Notes: generated by a model from the letters alone, not told the origin. A stretch of DNA of 64,000 nucleotides from G965218495 sp965262785 (GCA_965262785.1 OZ253559.1:1798001-1862000); one strand, 5' to 3'; numbered from the stretch's first letter, positions 25,235-35,459 are shown. Numbers and translations are program-made.

Positions 25235-26755
25235 ATGAAGCGAAGTCAGCGTCATATCCTCATCATTCTGGACGGATACGGGATCGCTGAAGACCCCAGT
25301 GTGAGCGCCATTGATAGCGCGTACACGCCGTTTCTGGACCACCTGTTCAATGCATACCCGCATGCAACGCTGCGTGCCTCTGGCCGCCCGGTGGGGCTGC
25401 CGAAGGGCTTGATGGGCAACTCGGAGGTAGGTCATATGAACTTAGGCGCCGGGCGGACTGTGGACCAGGAGATCACGCGCATTGATTTGGCGATAGAGAG
25501 CGGTGCCTTTGTTGATAATAGCGTTCTGCTGCGCGTGGCGCGGCATGCTATGAGTCACAGCAGCACGTTGCACCTTATGGGGCTGTTTTCCGATGGGGGC
25601 GTGCACAGTCACCTGGATCACCTGGTAGCCCTCTGTGAGCTGGCAAGGCGGCAGGGCATTCCCGCGAAGCGTGTGTGCGTGCATGCCTTTACGGATGGCC
25701 GTGACACGGACCCACATGGCGCCCTTGGCTATGCGCAGTCTTTCCAGAAGCGGGCGGGGCACGCTGCGCGCATCATGAGCGTGATCGGTCGCTACTATGC
25801 CATGGACCGCGATCAGCGCTGGGAGCGTACGCGCAAAGCTTTCGACCTTCTGGCTTCGGGCACGGGAAGCAAATTCAATAGTCCCGCGGCTGCAATGCAG
25901 GACAACTACGACCGCGGCATCACGGACGAGTTTATTGAGCCCTGCCTGATCGACTACGGGGACGGCATCTCCGGGCGCGTTGCTAATAACGACGCTGTGC
26001 TCTTTTTTAACTTCCGCGCAGACCGAGCGCGGCAGCTTACTAGTACCTTTACGCTTGAGACGCCCATTCAGGCCCCCCGCCCGGAGAATCTTCTGTTTGC
26101 CACGATGACGCCCTATGACCACAAGTTCGCGTTACCTGTTGTATTTGGGAAGGTGGACTTAAGGCAGACGCTAGGCGAGGTGCTGTCCGCACGGGGAGCT
26201 CGCCAACTGCGTGCGGCCGAGACTGAGAAATACCCGCACGTGACGTACTTCTTCAATGGCGGGCGCGAAACGCCTTTCGTCGGCGAGGACCGACTCCTGA
26301 TCCCTTCGCCCAAGGTTCCTACGTATGATATGCAGCCCGAGATGAGTGCGCCCGAGCTCGCACGTCGCTGCGCAGAAGCGCTCGCCTCAGAGAAGTATCA
26401 TTTCGTGTGCGTGAATTTTGCGAACCCGGACATGGTTGGGCATACTGGCGTGTTTGAAGCAGCCGTCAGGGCTGTGGAGGCTGCCGACACTGCCACGCAC
26501 ACGGTTGTCGAGGCGGCACGTTCGCACGGGTACAGCATCTCCATCCTGGCTGACCATGGTAATGCCGACAAAATGCGAAATCCAGACGGGAGTCCGCACA
26601 CCGCGCATACTACCGCACTGGTCCCACACCTCATCATTAAGGATGGCTTCGAAGGTCCCATCAAAGACGGGAAGCTGGGCGATGTTGCGCCCACCATCCT
26701 CGCGCTCTTGGGAGAATCCGCGCCGCCAGAGATGACGGGTGACGTCCTCGTGTAG
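25235..26755 (+). CDS. gpmI: 2,3-bisphosphoglycerate-independent phosphoglycerate mutase
   Basis: This glycolytic enzyme interconverts 3- and 2-phosphoglycerate using two Mn ions. From the ATG at 25235 (MKRSQRHILIILDGYG) the protein is 506 residues, normal for the family; a TTG at 25211 would add eight residues. The catalytic Ser lies in LMGNSEVGHMNLGAGR. Later metal-site motifs NFANPDMVGHTG and ILADHGNADKM are present. It converges on sppA with 5 bp between the stop codons and no visible terminator. Confidence 0.97.
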   Translation: MKRSQRHILIILDGYGIAEDPSVSAIDSAYTPFLDHLFNAYPHATLRASGRPVGLPKGLMGNSEVGHMNLGAGRTVDQEITRIDLAIESGAFVDNSVLLRVARHAMSHSSTLHLMGLFSDGGVHSHLDHLVALCELARRQGIPAKRVCVHAFTDGRDTDPHGALGYAQSFQKRAGHAARIMSVIGRYYAMDRDQRWERTRKAFDLLASGTGSKFNSPAAAMQDNYDRGITDEFIEPCLIDYGDGISGRVANNDAVLFFNFRADRARQLTSTFTLETPIQAPRPENLLFATMTPYDHKFALPVVFGKVDLRQTLGEVLSARGARQLRAAETEKYPHVTYFFNGGRETPFVGEDRLLIPSPKVPTYDMQPEMSAPELARRCAEALASEKYHFVCVNFANPDMVGHTGVFEAAVRAVEAADTATHTVVEAARSHGYSISILADHGNADKMRNPDGSPHTAHTTALVPHLIIKDGFEGPIKDGKLGDVAPTILALLGESAPPEMTGDVLV

Positions 26756-26760
26756 TCGGG

Positions 26761-28551
26761 CTACTGGATAGTGACATCCAGCAGCATGCGGGCCTGCGGC
26801 ACGCCCTGCATGCGGACGACTTCTTCAATGAGATCCTGGTGCGACCGGAGTCTGGCGCTGCCAAACGCCTCAGCGGATATGCCGAGCACACGCGCAGCGC
26901 GAGTCATGAGCGCATCTTCAAGCTCCTCAAAAAGACTCTTGGGCCTTGGCAGGCGCATAATGCTGTAGGTGCCTTCCTCCAGCCCTGCTTGGTCGGCGGC
27001 GATTCCGATGGCCACATCCATTCCGCCCAACAGGTCAACGAGCCCTATCTCCAGCGCGTCTGCACCGCTCCAGACGCGGCCTTGGGCGATTTCATGGACG
27101 GCGTCTACCTCAAGTCCGCGACTGTCAGCGACAAGTTCGAGGAAGTCTGCGTACGTCGAGTCAATGATGCTCCCAAGCATAGCCTGCTCCGCGGGGCGAA
27201 GGGGACGCAGCCCGGAGAACATGTCGGCATAGTCGCTGGTGGCCACATGGTCAAATGACACGCCGAGCTTGGAGTCCAGCATTTCGCCAATGCTAAAGTG
27301 CATCCCGAAGACACCAATTGAGCCGGTGATCGTGACAGGGTCGGCCACAATCGTGTCGCCGGCCGTGGCGATCCAGTACCCGCCGCTGGCCGCGAGGTCA
27401 CCCATGGAGACTATCACAGGCTTGACCTGCGCGGTCTGGTCGATGGCCTGCCACATGGCGTCGGAGGCCACGGCGGAGCCGCCTGGAGAATTGATCCTGA
27501 GCACAACGGCCTTCACGTGGTCATCTTCCCGGACTTTTTCCATAGCGCGGTTAAAGGTGGCCGATCCAAGTGTGCCTCCGCCGTAGCTGCTTGCTCCGCT
27601 CATGATGGTCCCGACTGCATAGACGATTCCTATGGCCCCTTCGTTGCTGCTGCGAGGACCGGCGGCAGGAGCGTCCACGTAGGAGCGGAAGCGAACGGTA
27701 CGCAGGTCGCCTCGCTCCGTGGAGTCGATGCGGGCCTTGATTTTCTTTTCTACAGCTTCGTCAAACAGGAGACCGTCAAGAAGTCCGGCATGGTATGCAC
27801 CCTCTACAGTGATGAAGGCGTCGTCGCGCATGAGGGTCTCCAGGTATGCCGCCGTGGTATCCCGGCTCTCTGCGATCGCTGTGGTAAGCACGTCGCTATG
27901 GGTGTCCAAGAGGGCCCCAAGCTGCAACCGGCTTTCTTCGGACATATCGGTCCGGGTAAAGGGCTCCACCGCCGACTTGAATGAGCCGGCACGCACAATA
28001 GTGGGTTCTATACCGAGCATGTCCATGAGCCCTTTATAGTAAAAGGCTTGGGCGTATAGGCCATTGAATTCGAAGAATGAGCCGGGCGCGGCGTAGACTT
28101 CGTCGGATACTGAGGCCAGGAAATAGTCCCGTTCGGTCATGAATGACTCGCCACTAGAGGCGATCACTGGCTTGCCGCTTTGCTTGAATGCGAGCAGCGC
28201 TTGCCGAATTTCCTGGAGTGTGCTCCATGGCGCGAACATGCCGCCCGTTCGCAGCCAGACGGCTTCAACGCGATCATCGTCCGCGGCCTTCTTGAGCCCG
28301 GACTTGAAGTCGGCGAGGTCGTACCGCGTGCCTAAATCAAAGAGCTCCTCGAAAGGATCATTTGACGCCAGCTCTGGGATCGTGCCCGACAAATGGATTT
28401 CCAGCACGGTCCCGGTGCGCACGTTGGTGGTGGACGAAGAGCCTGTGGTGGCCACCAGAGCGGCCATGAACATAAACCCGATAAAAATGACGAGAACCAG
28501 CGCAACAAGGGTTCCCAGGGCGCTCGCTGCCAGGGTAGAAAAGAAGCGCAC
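26761..28551 (-). CDS. sppA: Signal peptide peptidase SppA, 67K type
   Basis: SppA is a membrane-bound Ser/Lys protease that degrades cleaved signal peptides. The 596-residue length fits the duplicated 67-kDa type. One N-terminal membrane segment (LGTLVALVLVIFIGFMFMAAL) anchors it. The C-terminal half has the nucleophile motif SMGDLAASGGYWIATAGD and RINSPGGSAVASD. The N-terminal half carries the degenerate repeat (VIASSGESFMTERDYFLAS) that supplies the general-base Lys region. It is divergent from hrcA. Confidence 0.95.
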   Translation of the reverse strand: MRFFSTLAASALGTLVALVLVIFIGFMFMAALVATTGSSSTTNVRTGTVLEIHLSGTIPELASNDPFEELFDLGTRYDLADFKSGLKKAADDDRVEAVWLRTGGMFAPWSTLQEIRQALLAFKQSGKPVIASSGESFMTERDYFLASVSDEVYAAPGSFFEFNGLYAQAFYYKGLMDMLGIEPTIVRAGSFKSAVEPFTRTDMSEESRLQLGALLDTHSDVLTTAIAESRDTTAAYLETLMRDDAFITVEGAYHAGLLDGLLFDEAVEKKIKARIDSTERGDLRTVRFRSYVDAPAAGPRSSNEGAIGIVYAVGTIMSGASSYGGGTLGSATFNRAMEKVREDDHVKAVVLRINSPGGSAVASDAMWQAIDQTAQVKPVIVSMGDLAASGGYWIATAGDTIVADPVTITGSIGVFGMHFSIGEMLDSKLGVSFDHVATSDYADMFSGLRPLRPAEQAMLGSIIDSTYADFLELVADSRGLEVDAVHEIAQGRVWSGADALEIGLVDLLGGMDVAIGIAADQAGLEEGTYSIMRLPRPKSLFEELEDALMTRAARVLGISAEAFGSARLRSHQDLIEEVVRMQGVPQARMLLDVTIQ

Positions 28552-28758
28552 GGTATTTTTCGCGTTGGTGACTAAGGACGGCGTAGGTCAGGTAGAAGAT
28601 ACGGTATGGGCTGTGACGTGTTGCGCACACTCGGGAAGGCACGCGAAACAGGAAATGCCCCCAAAAGTACTGCACAGAATGGCAGACATGGGTTGCTGTA
28701 AGCCATTTCCAGCATCCTCGACTGCGGTGGCAAGACTCTTGTTGTAGACTGAAAAACA

Positions 28759-29826
28759 ATGACCACTGCTGCGTCTTATGAGATTTCCCGCCCGCTAAAG
28801 GCCCGGGAGCAGATGATATTGCGTCTGGTAGTGCGCAGCTTCATCGATACCGCGGGGCCGGTCGGGTCGCGCACGCTGACCCGGCGTCATCCACTGGGGC
28901 TGAGCCCGGCCTCCGTGCGAAACACGATGGGCGACCTGGAGGAGCTTGGATACTTGCGTCACCCTTACACTTCGGCTGGACGCATGCCAACGGAGCTGGG
29001 GTATCGAGTCTTTGTGAATGACCTGATGGAATTGCCGGACTTGCCGGCAGTAGAGAAGCGGCTGCTTAAGGCCAAGCTGGACCGGCTGATGGGCGATGCT
29101 GATGAGTTGCTTCGGGAGAGTTCCAGAATTTTAAGCCGGATGTCAAGCCTGTTGGGCGTCGTGCTGAGCCCGCGGATATCTACAGGGATCCTGGAGCGAC
29201 TGGATGTGGTGCCCTTGGCGTCACCGCGCGTAATGATCGTTATCAGCGTGCGCAGCCGCCTGGTACAGACGATCATCTATGAAACGCGAGTAAACATCAA
29301 GCGGCACGACCTGGACCGAGTCGTGGCGCTCTTGAATGAGCGTCTGGCGGGGCTGCGTCTGGACGAGATTCGGCGCAGCTACGCCGACCGGACGCGGGAC
29401 CTGGATGACAAGACTGGCATGGTGCAGTTGATTCTCAACGAAAGGGCAACGGTGTTCAGTGATCCCATCCAGGGCCGCGTAAGTCACGGCGGGACGGGGC
29501 AACTTTTGCAACAGCCGGAATTCAAGAATACTGAGGCCGTACGGCGCTTCATACAGATGATCGAAGACGAGGGCTTTGTCGTTCAACTCTTTGAGGGCCA
29601 GGGCCAGACGACGAAGATGGGCCAAGCTGCTGTCAGCATCGGCAGCGAGATCAATGAGACCACTGCCAGCGCGTACTCACTTGTCACGGCCCGGTATCGG
29701 CTCGGCGCAACCGTGGGCACCGTGGGCGTCCTGGGCCCGATGCGCATGGATTATGAGCGCGCCATCGCGCTGGTGGAGCATATGGCTTCGTTACTGAACC
29801 GGCCTGCGATTCAGCAACCGGGCTAA
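28759..29826 (+). CDS. hrcA: Heat-inducible transcription repressor HrcA
   Basis: HrcA represses heat-shock operons by binding CIRCE elements. The 355-residue protein has the N-terminal winged helix (REQMILRLVVRSFIDTAGPVGSRTL ... LSPASVRNTMGDLEELGYL), the SAGRMPTELGYR motif and a GAF-like middle domain. No CIRCE palindrome (TTAGCACTC-N9-GAGTGCTAA) was seen upstream, so autoregulation through that element is not supported here. It heads the hrcA-grpE-dnaJ operon; grpE begins 7 bp downstream. Confidence 0.95.
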   Translation: MTTAASYEISRPLKAREQMILRLVVRSFIDTAGPVGSRTLTRRHPLGLSPASVRNTMGDLEELGYLRHPYTSAGRMPTELGYRVFVNDLMELPDLPAVEKRLLKAKLDRLMGDADELLRESSRILSRMSSLLGVVLSPRISTGILERLDVVPLASPRVMIVISVRSRLVQTIIYETRVNIKRHDLDRVVALLNERLAGLRLDEIRRSYADRTRDLDDKTGMVQLILNERATVFSDPIQGRVSHGGTGQLLQQPEFKNTEAVRRFIQMIEDEGFVVQLFEGQGQTTKMGQAAVSIGSEINETTASAYSLVTARYRLGATVGTVGVLGPMRMDYERAIALVEHMASLLNRPAIQQPG

Positions 29827-29833
29827 CACGGGT

Positions 29834-31057
29834 ATGGAGAAGATGACGGATTGCGGTGCGGAACAAACCAATAGTGTAGAAGAGCGGATTGACATGGAAT
29901 CCGCCTCGACGGAAGCTGCCACCAACTCCAAGAACGACACCCTAGACGGCGCCAGCCATCCGCTGCCGTCAGATGGTCCGTCTTGTGACGGCAACGATGC
30001 GGCGGGAACCGAGGAGCAGGCCGTGCCGGAGTGCCCTGATCCGATGGAGGCCGTTTGCAATGCGGCCGACGCTGAGCCTAGCGCAGCAAAGCACGGCGAA
30101 GGATATACAGCGTGGAGCGAGCCCGACACCGCAGCCCCCGGGCATGAGGTAGAAGTGGATGCTCCTGTGGAAGTGTACGCGGTGCCCAGTGACGCGGAGC
30201 TCAGGGAAGAAGCAGAACGTCTTGCTGCCGTGGTGGTTGAGTGCGTGGAGATCAGGGAGCAAAGAGCGAGGCTTCAGAGCGATTTTGACAAGTTCAGAGT
30301 CCGCACAGAGGAGCAGCGTGCCTCGTGGGTGCCACGTGCCAAACGGAAAGTACTAGAGGCGTCATTGACCATTTACGATGACCTGCATCGCTGGCTGGAG
30401 GCTGCCCCGATGCCGGGCGACGAGGGACTCTCGGCTCAGGCCTATCAGGCGCTAAGGCACGGCGCGGAATTGGGGTGTGACAGCCTTGCTGACATGGTAG
30501 GGCGTTTTTCTGCTTCGCTGCCGGAATCTCTGCCACAGACAGACTTCACGGAAGCAGCGATTAAGCACACCGAGTCCGCCCCGGATATAGCGGATTCGTA
30601 TCAGCCGGAAGCGGAACTGGAACAGGAGCGTATAAGTTTTCGCCGCACCGTTTCAGACTACAAGGCGTACACGAAGCGCGCGAAGGCTGAACGAGAAGAA
30701 CGAGAGCAGCAGGCGAGGGCTTCGGTCGCGCAGGCGTTACAGGCGGTCTTGGACGGGTTTCGCTCAACACTGGACCGCATCAGCGACAGCGATCCAACGG
30801 AGGCACCGGACGAAGCGTATGCTCAATTGGAAGGCGCCATGGTGCAGGTATCCGACGACTTTGGGAAAACGCTGGAGCGGTTCGATGTAACCCTGATGGA
30901 AGTTCTGGACCGGCCCTTTGAAGTTGAGCGGCACGAAGCGGTGGGGCAGGCCTCAGTGCCGGAAAAGGAGCCGGGCACTGTGATCTACGAAGTGCGGCGT
31001 GGTTATATGTTCAGCGACCAGGTGCTGCGCTATGCGCAAGTCATCGTCGCGGCATAA
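29834..31057 (+). CDS. grpE: GrpE nucleotide exchange factor with apparent internal duplication
   Basis: GrpE is the nucleotide exchange factor of DnaK. This protein is 407 residues, about twice the usual 170-210. Residues 1-120 are acidic and low-complexity. Residues 121-230 look like a GrpE coiled coil and helix bundle (LQSDFDKFRVRTEEQ, then SLTIYDDLHRWLE). Residues 258-407 form a second GrpE unit with the coiled coil, EVLDRPFEVERHEAV and the terminal beta-wing (YEVRRGYMFSDQVLRYAQVIVA). Only the second unit has the DnaK-contacting beta domain. Its place between hrcA and dnaJ fixes the identity. Confidence 0.88.
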   Translation: MEKMTDCGAEQTNSVEERIDMESASTEAATNSKNDTLDGASHPLPSDGPSCDGNDAAGTEEQAVPECPDPMEAVCNAADAEPSAAKHGEGYTAWSEPDTAAPGHEVEVDAPVEVYAVPSDAELREEAERLAAVVVECVEIREQRARLQSDFDKFRVRTEEQRASWVPRAKRKVLEASLTIYDDLHRWLEAAPMPGDEGLSAQAYQALRHGAELGCDSLADMVGRFSASLPESLPQTDFTEAAIKHTESAPDIADSYQPEAELEQERISFRRTVSDYKAYTKRAKAEREEREQQARASVAQALQAVLDGFRSTLDRISDSDPTEAPDEAYAQLEGAMVQVSDDFGKTLERFDVTLMEVLDRPFEVERHEAVGQASVPEKEPGTVIYEVRRGYMFSDQVLRYAQVIVAA

Positions 31058-31071
31058 ATGCATAGACTGTC

Positions 31072-32244
31072 ATGAGAGACTACTACGAAATTCTGGACAT
31101 TGCGCGTGACGCATCTCCAGAAGACATCAAGAAGGCGTACCGCAAGAAGGCGCTGCACTTTCACCCGGATCGCAACCCTGACGACAAGAAGGCGGAGGAA
31201 AGATTCAAAGAGGCTGCTGAGGCCTATTCGGTGCTTGCGGATGACGAAAAGCGTGCCTTGTACGATCGCTTTGGGCATGACGGAGTGCGCGGCAACGGAA
31301 CTGCAGGCGGCCCGCAGTACAGAGATGTCAGCGATATCATGCGGGCATTCGGCGATGTCTTTTCGCATGCAGCGGGTGGCGGCAGCCCCTTTAGCGAATT
31401 CTTCGGCGGTGCCGGATCCCGGTCAAGCCAGCGCACGCGAGGACAGCGCGGTGAGGACTTGAGGCTGCGGCTCAAGCTTACCCTGGCGGAAATCGCAAAT
31501 GGCGTCGATAAAAAGGTCAAGGTGCCCCGGTTTATCTCCTGCAATAAATGCCAGGGCACCGGAGCCAAAGGTGGCAAGACGTCCCTTAAACGGTGTGCCA
31601 CATGCCAGGGAAGCGGAGAGCAGCGCCAGGCACAGCAAACCATGTTAGGCCGGTTCGTCAGCGTGCAGCCGTGCAGGAATTGTCGTGGCGAGGGTCAAGT
31701 AATAGCAGAAAAATGCCCCGAGTGCTGGGGCGAAGGACGTGTTGAGGCATCCAAGACGGTCAGCCTGAAAGTGCCCTCAGGCGTCCGGAGCGAACAGTAC
31801 ATCACCCTACGAGGGGAAGGCAACGCCGGGAAGCGGGGCGGGCCGCCCGGTAATCTGCGCGTCGTAATCAAGGAAGCCCCTAGCGAGGAATTCAGGCGTG
31901 AGGGCGACAACCTGTTTTATGAACTCTATATATCATTCCCGGATGCAGCACTGGGCACGGAGGTGGAAGTACCAACCCTCCAGGGAAAGACCCGCATAAG
32001 TATCAAGCCCGGAACTCAGTCAGGAGAAATCATATGCTTGCGCCGCAAGGGGATTTTGGGCCTGGACTCCTCAGCTCGAGGAGACCTTCTGATCAACGTG
32101 AATGTCTGGACGCCAAAGGCGCTTTCGCGCGAAGATCGCAAGGTGCTGGAAAGTCTGCGTGATAAGTCTGCATTCACTCCCGACCACAAAATCAAAGGCA
32201 AGCGTTGGTCCCTTAAGGATCGGATGACGGAAATATTCACTTAG
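31072..32244 (+). CDS. dnaJ: Chaperone protein DnaJ (type I)
   Basis: DnaJ is the Hsp40 co-chaperone that delivers substrates to DnaK and stimulates its ATPase. The 390-residue protein has the J-domain with HPD (FHPDRNPDD), a Gly/Phe-rich linker, and four CxxCxGxG zinc motifs (CNKCQGTG, CATCQGSG, CRNCRGEG, CPECWGEG). The C-terminal substrate domains follow. It lies 14 bp after grpE. dnaK is not in the window. Confidence 0.97.
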   Translation: MRDYYEILDIARDASPEDIKKAYRKKALHFHPDRNPDDKKAEERFKEAAEAYSVLADDEKRALYDRFGHDGVRGNGTAGGPQYRDVSDIMRAFGDVFSHAAGGGSPFSEFFGGAGSRSSQRTRGQRGEDLRLRLKLTLAEIANGVDKKVKVPRFISCNKCQGTGAKGGKTSLKRCATCQGSGEQRQAQQTMLGRFVSVQPCRNCRGEGQVIAEKCPECWGEGRVEASKTVSLKVPSGVRSEQYITLRGEGNAGKRGGPPGNLRVVIKEAPSEEFRREGDNLFYELYISFPDAALGTEVEVPTLQGKTRISIKPGTQSGEIICLRRKGILGLDSSARGDLLINVNVWTPKALSREDRKVLESLRDKSAFTPDHKIKGKRWSLKDRMTEIFT

Positions 32245-32252
32245 GCCTCTCC

Positions 32253-32774
32253 ATGATGCATGAGGCTGCAGTGGACTTCAGGGCAGTCATGCGCCGGGTG
32301 CCGTCGCCTGTCGCGGTGGTGACCGCCGCCGGCGGTCACGAAAGGCGCGGAATCACGATAGGCTCCTTTACCAGCGTTTCGTTGGTGCCGCCTCTAGTCT
32401 CCTTTAACGTCATGCATGTCTCGCGCATGCATGACGTGATTGCGCGGGCCCGTCACTACGCGGTCCATATACTTGCTGAAGACCAGGTCGCACTATCGAC
32501 CAGCTTTGCTGAACCTGAACGCAGTGGTGCGCAGCAGTTTGCGCACGTTGCCCACACCCTGGATGCCAACGGCGTACCGATTATCGGAGGCACCGTAGTG
32601 ATATTGCACTGCACAGCGCACGCTGTGCATGAGGCAGGCGATCATTCGATTTTGATCGGACAGGTACGGGGAACTACGGACGGGCCGCGCAGCAGGCCTC
32701 TAGTCTATCACCAGGGCGCCTACCGGCGCCTTGGCCAGCATATTGCGGAGTGCGTCCAGCCGTTTCACGGATAG
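32253..32774 (+). CDS. Flavin reductase-like domain protein
   Basis: This 173-residue FMN-binding split-barrel protein belongs to the flavin reductase family, members of which supply reduced flavin to partner oxygenases. Typical motifs are RRVPSPVAVVTAAG, GITIGSFTSVSLVPPLVSFNV and a late YHQGAYRRLG. It starts 8 bp after dnaJ at ATGATG (32253 or 32256). No oxygenase partner is adjacent, so the substrate is unassigned. Confidence 0.87.
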   Translation: MMHEAAVDFRAVMRRVPSPVAVVTAAGGHERRGITIGSFTSVSLVPPLVSFNVMHVSRMHDVIARARHYAVHILAEDQVALSTSFAEPERSGAQQFAHVAHTLDANGVPIIGGTVVILHCTAHAVHEAGDHSILIGQVRGTTDGPRSRPLVYHQGAYRRLGQHIAECVQPFHG

Positions 32775-32857
32775 TGTTCAGCAATTCTTAGCTACGCCAG
32801 TCGAATGCAAATGCCACAACCGCTTAAATTGACTGGTCTATACTGGTAGCAATTCTG

Positions 32858-35455
32858 ATGGCTGGGTACCCATTCAAGGAGATTGAGCGAAGGTGGCAGG
32901 CGTACTGGGAGGAGCACGGTACTTTTCTGACGCCGACCGAGGTCGACATGTCGCGGCCGAAGTACTACGTGCTGGACATGTTCCCGTATCCAAGCGGCGC
33001 GGGTCTCCACGTCGGGCATCCAGAAGGGTATACCGCCACCGACATCGTTGCGCGCTACAAGCGCATGAAGGGCTTCAACGTGCTGCACGCGATCGGATGG
33101 GATGCCTTCGGGCTGCCAGCTGAGCAGTACGCGCTACGTACGGGCACGCACCCGCGTGTCACGACCGAAACCAACATCGTGCGGTTTCGTGCGCAGCTGA
33201 AGTCGCTGGGATTTTCCTATGACTGGAGCCGAGAGGTCGATACCACGGATCCTGCGTACTACCGCTGGACCCAGTGGATCTTCCTCAAACTGTTTGAAAG
33301 GGGCCTGGCCTATGAGGCGGAGGTACCTGTGTGGTGGTGCGAGGCGCTGGGCACGACGCTCGCTAACGAAGAGGTCATAGACGGCAAGAGTGACATCGGG
33401 GGGCACCCCTGCGAGCGCCGCAACCTGCGGCAGTGGATGCTGAAGATTACCAGCTACGCAGAGCGGCTCCTGGCCGGATTGGACGAGACCGACTGGCCCG
33501 CCAGTACCAAGGAGATGCAGCGCAACTGGATCGGGCGCAGCGAAGGGGCGGAAATAGACTTTCCTCTGCCAAATGCTTCTGCGTCGATTCGTGTCTTTAC
33601 GACCAGGCCCGACACGATTTTTGGCGCGACGTACATGGTGTTGGCGCCGGAGCACCCCCTGGTGGAAACGCTCACGACGGAAGCCCAGCACGAGGTAGTG
33701 ATGGCTTATCGCGACCAGGCCGTACGTAAGAGCGAGCTTGAGCGTACCGGGACGCGAAAGGAGAAGAGCGGCGTCTTTACTGGGGGCTATGCTGTCAACC
33801 CGGCCACGGAGTCGCTTATTCCGGTCTGGGTGGCTGACTATGTGCTTGGCACCTACGGTACCGGGGCCATCATGGCAGTTCCCGGGCAGGATGACCGGGA
33901 CTGGGAGTTTGCGGATGTCTTTGGCCTGCCGATCGTCCGTACCGTAGCACCACCAAAAGGATACACGGGCGATGCCTATACCGGCGACGGTCTGGCAATC
34001 AACAGCGGCTTTCTTAACGGACTTCGGGTTGAGGAGGCCAAAGCGCGCATTCTGGACTGGCTGGAGGCCACTGGCACGGGAACGCGCCAGGTGAACTACA
34101 AGCTGCGCGATTGGCTGTTTTCACGGCAGCGCTATTGGGGCGAGCCCATCCCAGTGATTTTCTCCGACGGTGCGGCCAAGGCGATTCCGCTGGAGGATTT
34201 GCCCCTAACGCTACCGGCGCTGGAAGAGTTCAAGCCGAGTGGGTCCCTGGAAGGGCCGCTGGCATTGGCGCGCGACTGGCTGCGCACCGTGGACCCCGAT
34301 ACCGGGCGCGTTGCGCGCCGCGAAACCAACACCATGCCGCAGTGGGCGGGGTCCTGCTGGTATTTCCTGCGCTTTATTGATCCGCACAACACCGAAGCGC
34401 TTGTGGATCCGGTGCTGGAGCGCTACTGGATGCCGGTAGACCTCTACGTGGGCGGTGCAGAGCATGCGGTGTTGCATCTCCTCTACGCACGATTCTGGCA
34501 CATGGTGCTGTACGATGCGGGTGTCGTGTCATCACCCGAACCGTTTGCCAAGCTCGTTCACCAAGGCATGATTCTGGGTGAACTTGAGTACACGGCATAC
34601 AGAGGCATGCAGACGGGGGAGTTGGTGTCCGCCGTTGCGGTCGAAGGCGGCATGCATACCCCGTCCGGCAAGGCGGTGGAGGCAGTGCGCGTTGACGACG
34701 AAGCGGTTCAGAAGGCGGGAGAGCACTTCGTGCTGAAGAACGATGCGGGCATACGCCTAGATGTGCGGGCTCACAAGATGAGCAAGAGCCGGGGCAACGT
34801 CGTAAATCCCGACAACATTATCGAGCAGTACGGTGCGGACGCATTTCGGCTGTACGAGATGTTTATGGGCCCCTTGGAACAGGTCAAGCCGTGGAGCACG
34901 CGGGGTGTTGCCGGCACGTTCCGGTTTCTGAGCCGGACATGGCGCCTTTTGTCCAGTGAACGGGGCGCGGTTGTCGGTTCTGAGCCAACGCGCGTGCAGT
35001 GGCGCATGCTACATCGAACGCTGCAACGTGTCACGCACGACATTGAGGCGTTGCGCATGAACACGGCGATTGCGGCTCTGATGGAATTCGTCAATGCGGC
35101 CTATAAATGGGAGGCAGTTCCGCGACTGGTGGCCGAACCGTTTGTACTGATGCTGAGTCCATTCGCGCCGCATACCGCGGAAGCGCTATGGGAACGACTG
35201 GGCCACCACAAGTCGCTGGCGTATGAGGCGTGGCCCGCGGTCAATGAAGCTTACCTTGCCGAAGACTCCATGGCGATTCCGGTCCAAGTAAACGGGAGGG
35301 TGCGCGCTACCATACACGTCCCGGCGGGGGCACCCAGGCAACATGTGCTTGATCTCGCCCGCAAGGAGGGCAACGTCCTGCGCTTCTTGGACGGGCACAC
35401 GGTGCGGAAGGAGATTTATGTGCCGGGGCGAATTGTCAACTTCGTTGCCACATGA
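32858..35455 (+). CDS. leuS: Leucyl-tRNA synthetase
   Basis: LeuRS charges tRNA-Leu and edits misactivated amino acids. The 865-residue class Ia synthetase has the HIGH-type motif (YPSGAGLHVGHPEGY), the CP1 editing domain with the TTRPDTIFGATYMVLAPEHPL region, and the KMSKS loop (HKMSKSRGNVVNP). A C-terminal anticodon-binding and C-domain follow. The length is as expected for bacterial LeuRS. Confidence 0.98.
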   Translation: MAGYPFKEIERRWQAYWEEHGTFLTPTEVDMSRPKYYVLDMFPYPSGAGLHVGHPEGYTATDIVARYKRMKGFNVLHAIGWDAFGLPAEQYALRTGTHPRVTTETNIVRFRAQLKSLGFSYDWSREVDTTDPAYYRWTQWIFLKLFERGLAYEAEVPVWWCEALGTTLANEEVIDGKSDIGGHPCERRNLRQWMLKITSYAERLLAGLDETDWPASTKEMQRNWIGRSEGAEIDFPLPNASASIRVFTTRPDTIFGATYMVLAPEHPLVETLTTEAQHEVVMAYRDQAVRKSELERTGTRKEKSGVFTGGYAVNPATESLIPVWVADYVLGTYGTGAIMAVPGQDDRDWEFADVFGLPIVRTVAPPKGYTGDAYTGDGLAINSGFLNGLRVEEAKARILDWLEATGTGTRQVNYKLRDWLFSRQRYWGEPIPVIFSDGAAKAIPLEDLPLTLPALEEFKPSGSLEGPLALARDWLRTVDPDTGRVARRETNTMPQWAGSCWYFLRFIDPHNTEALVDPVLERYWMPVDLYVGGAEHAVLHLLYARFWHMVLYDAGVVSSPEPFAKLVHQGMILGELEYTAYRGMQTGELVSAVAVEGGMHTPSGKAVEAVRVDDEAVQKAGEHFVLKNDAGIRLDVRAHKMSKSRGNVVNPDNIIEQYGADAFRLYEMFMGPLEQVKPWSTRGVAGTFRFLSRTWRLLSSERGAVVGSEPTRVQWRMLHRTLQRVTHDIEALRMNTAIAALMEFVNAAYKWEAVPRLVAEPFVLMLSPFAPHTAEALWERLGHHKSLAYEAWPAVNEAYLAEDSMAIPVQVNGRVRATIHVPAGAPRQHVLDLARKEGNVLRFLDGHTVRKEIYVPGRIVNFVAT

Positions 35456-35459
35456 TGCC

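Noticed and set aside
28560..28758. CIRCE element before hrcA
   Set aside because: No TTAGCACTC-N9-GAGTGCTAA or near match was seen in the sppA-hrcA spacer.
35343..35459. Upstream extension of bshB1 inside the leuS 3' end
   Set aside because: It overlaps leuS in another frame. The family N-terminus (LDVLAVGAHPDD) begins right after the ATG at 35460.
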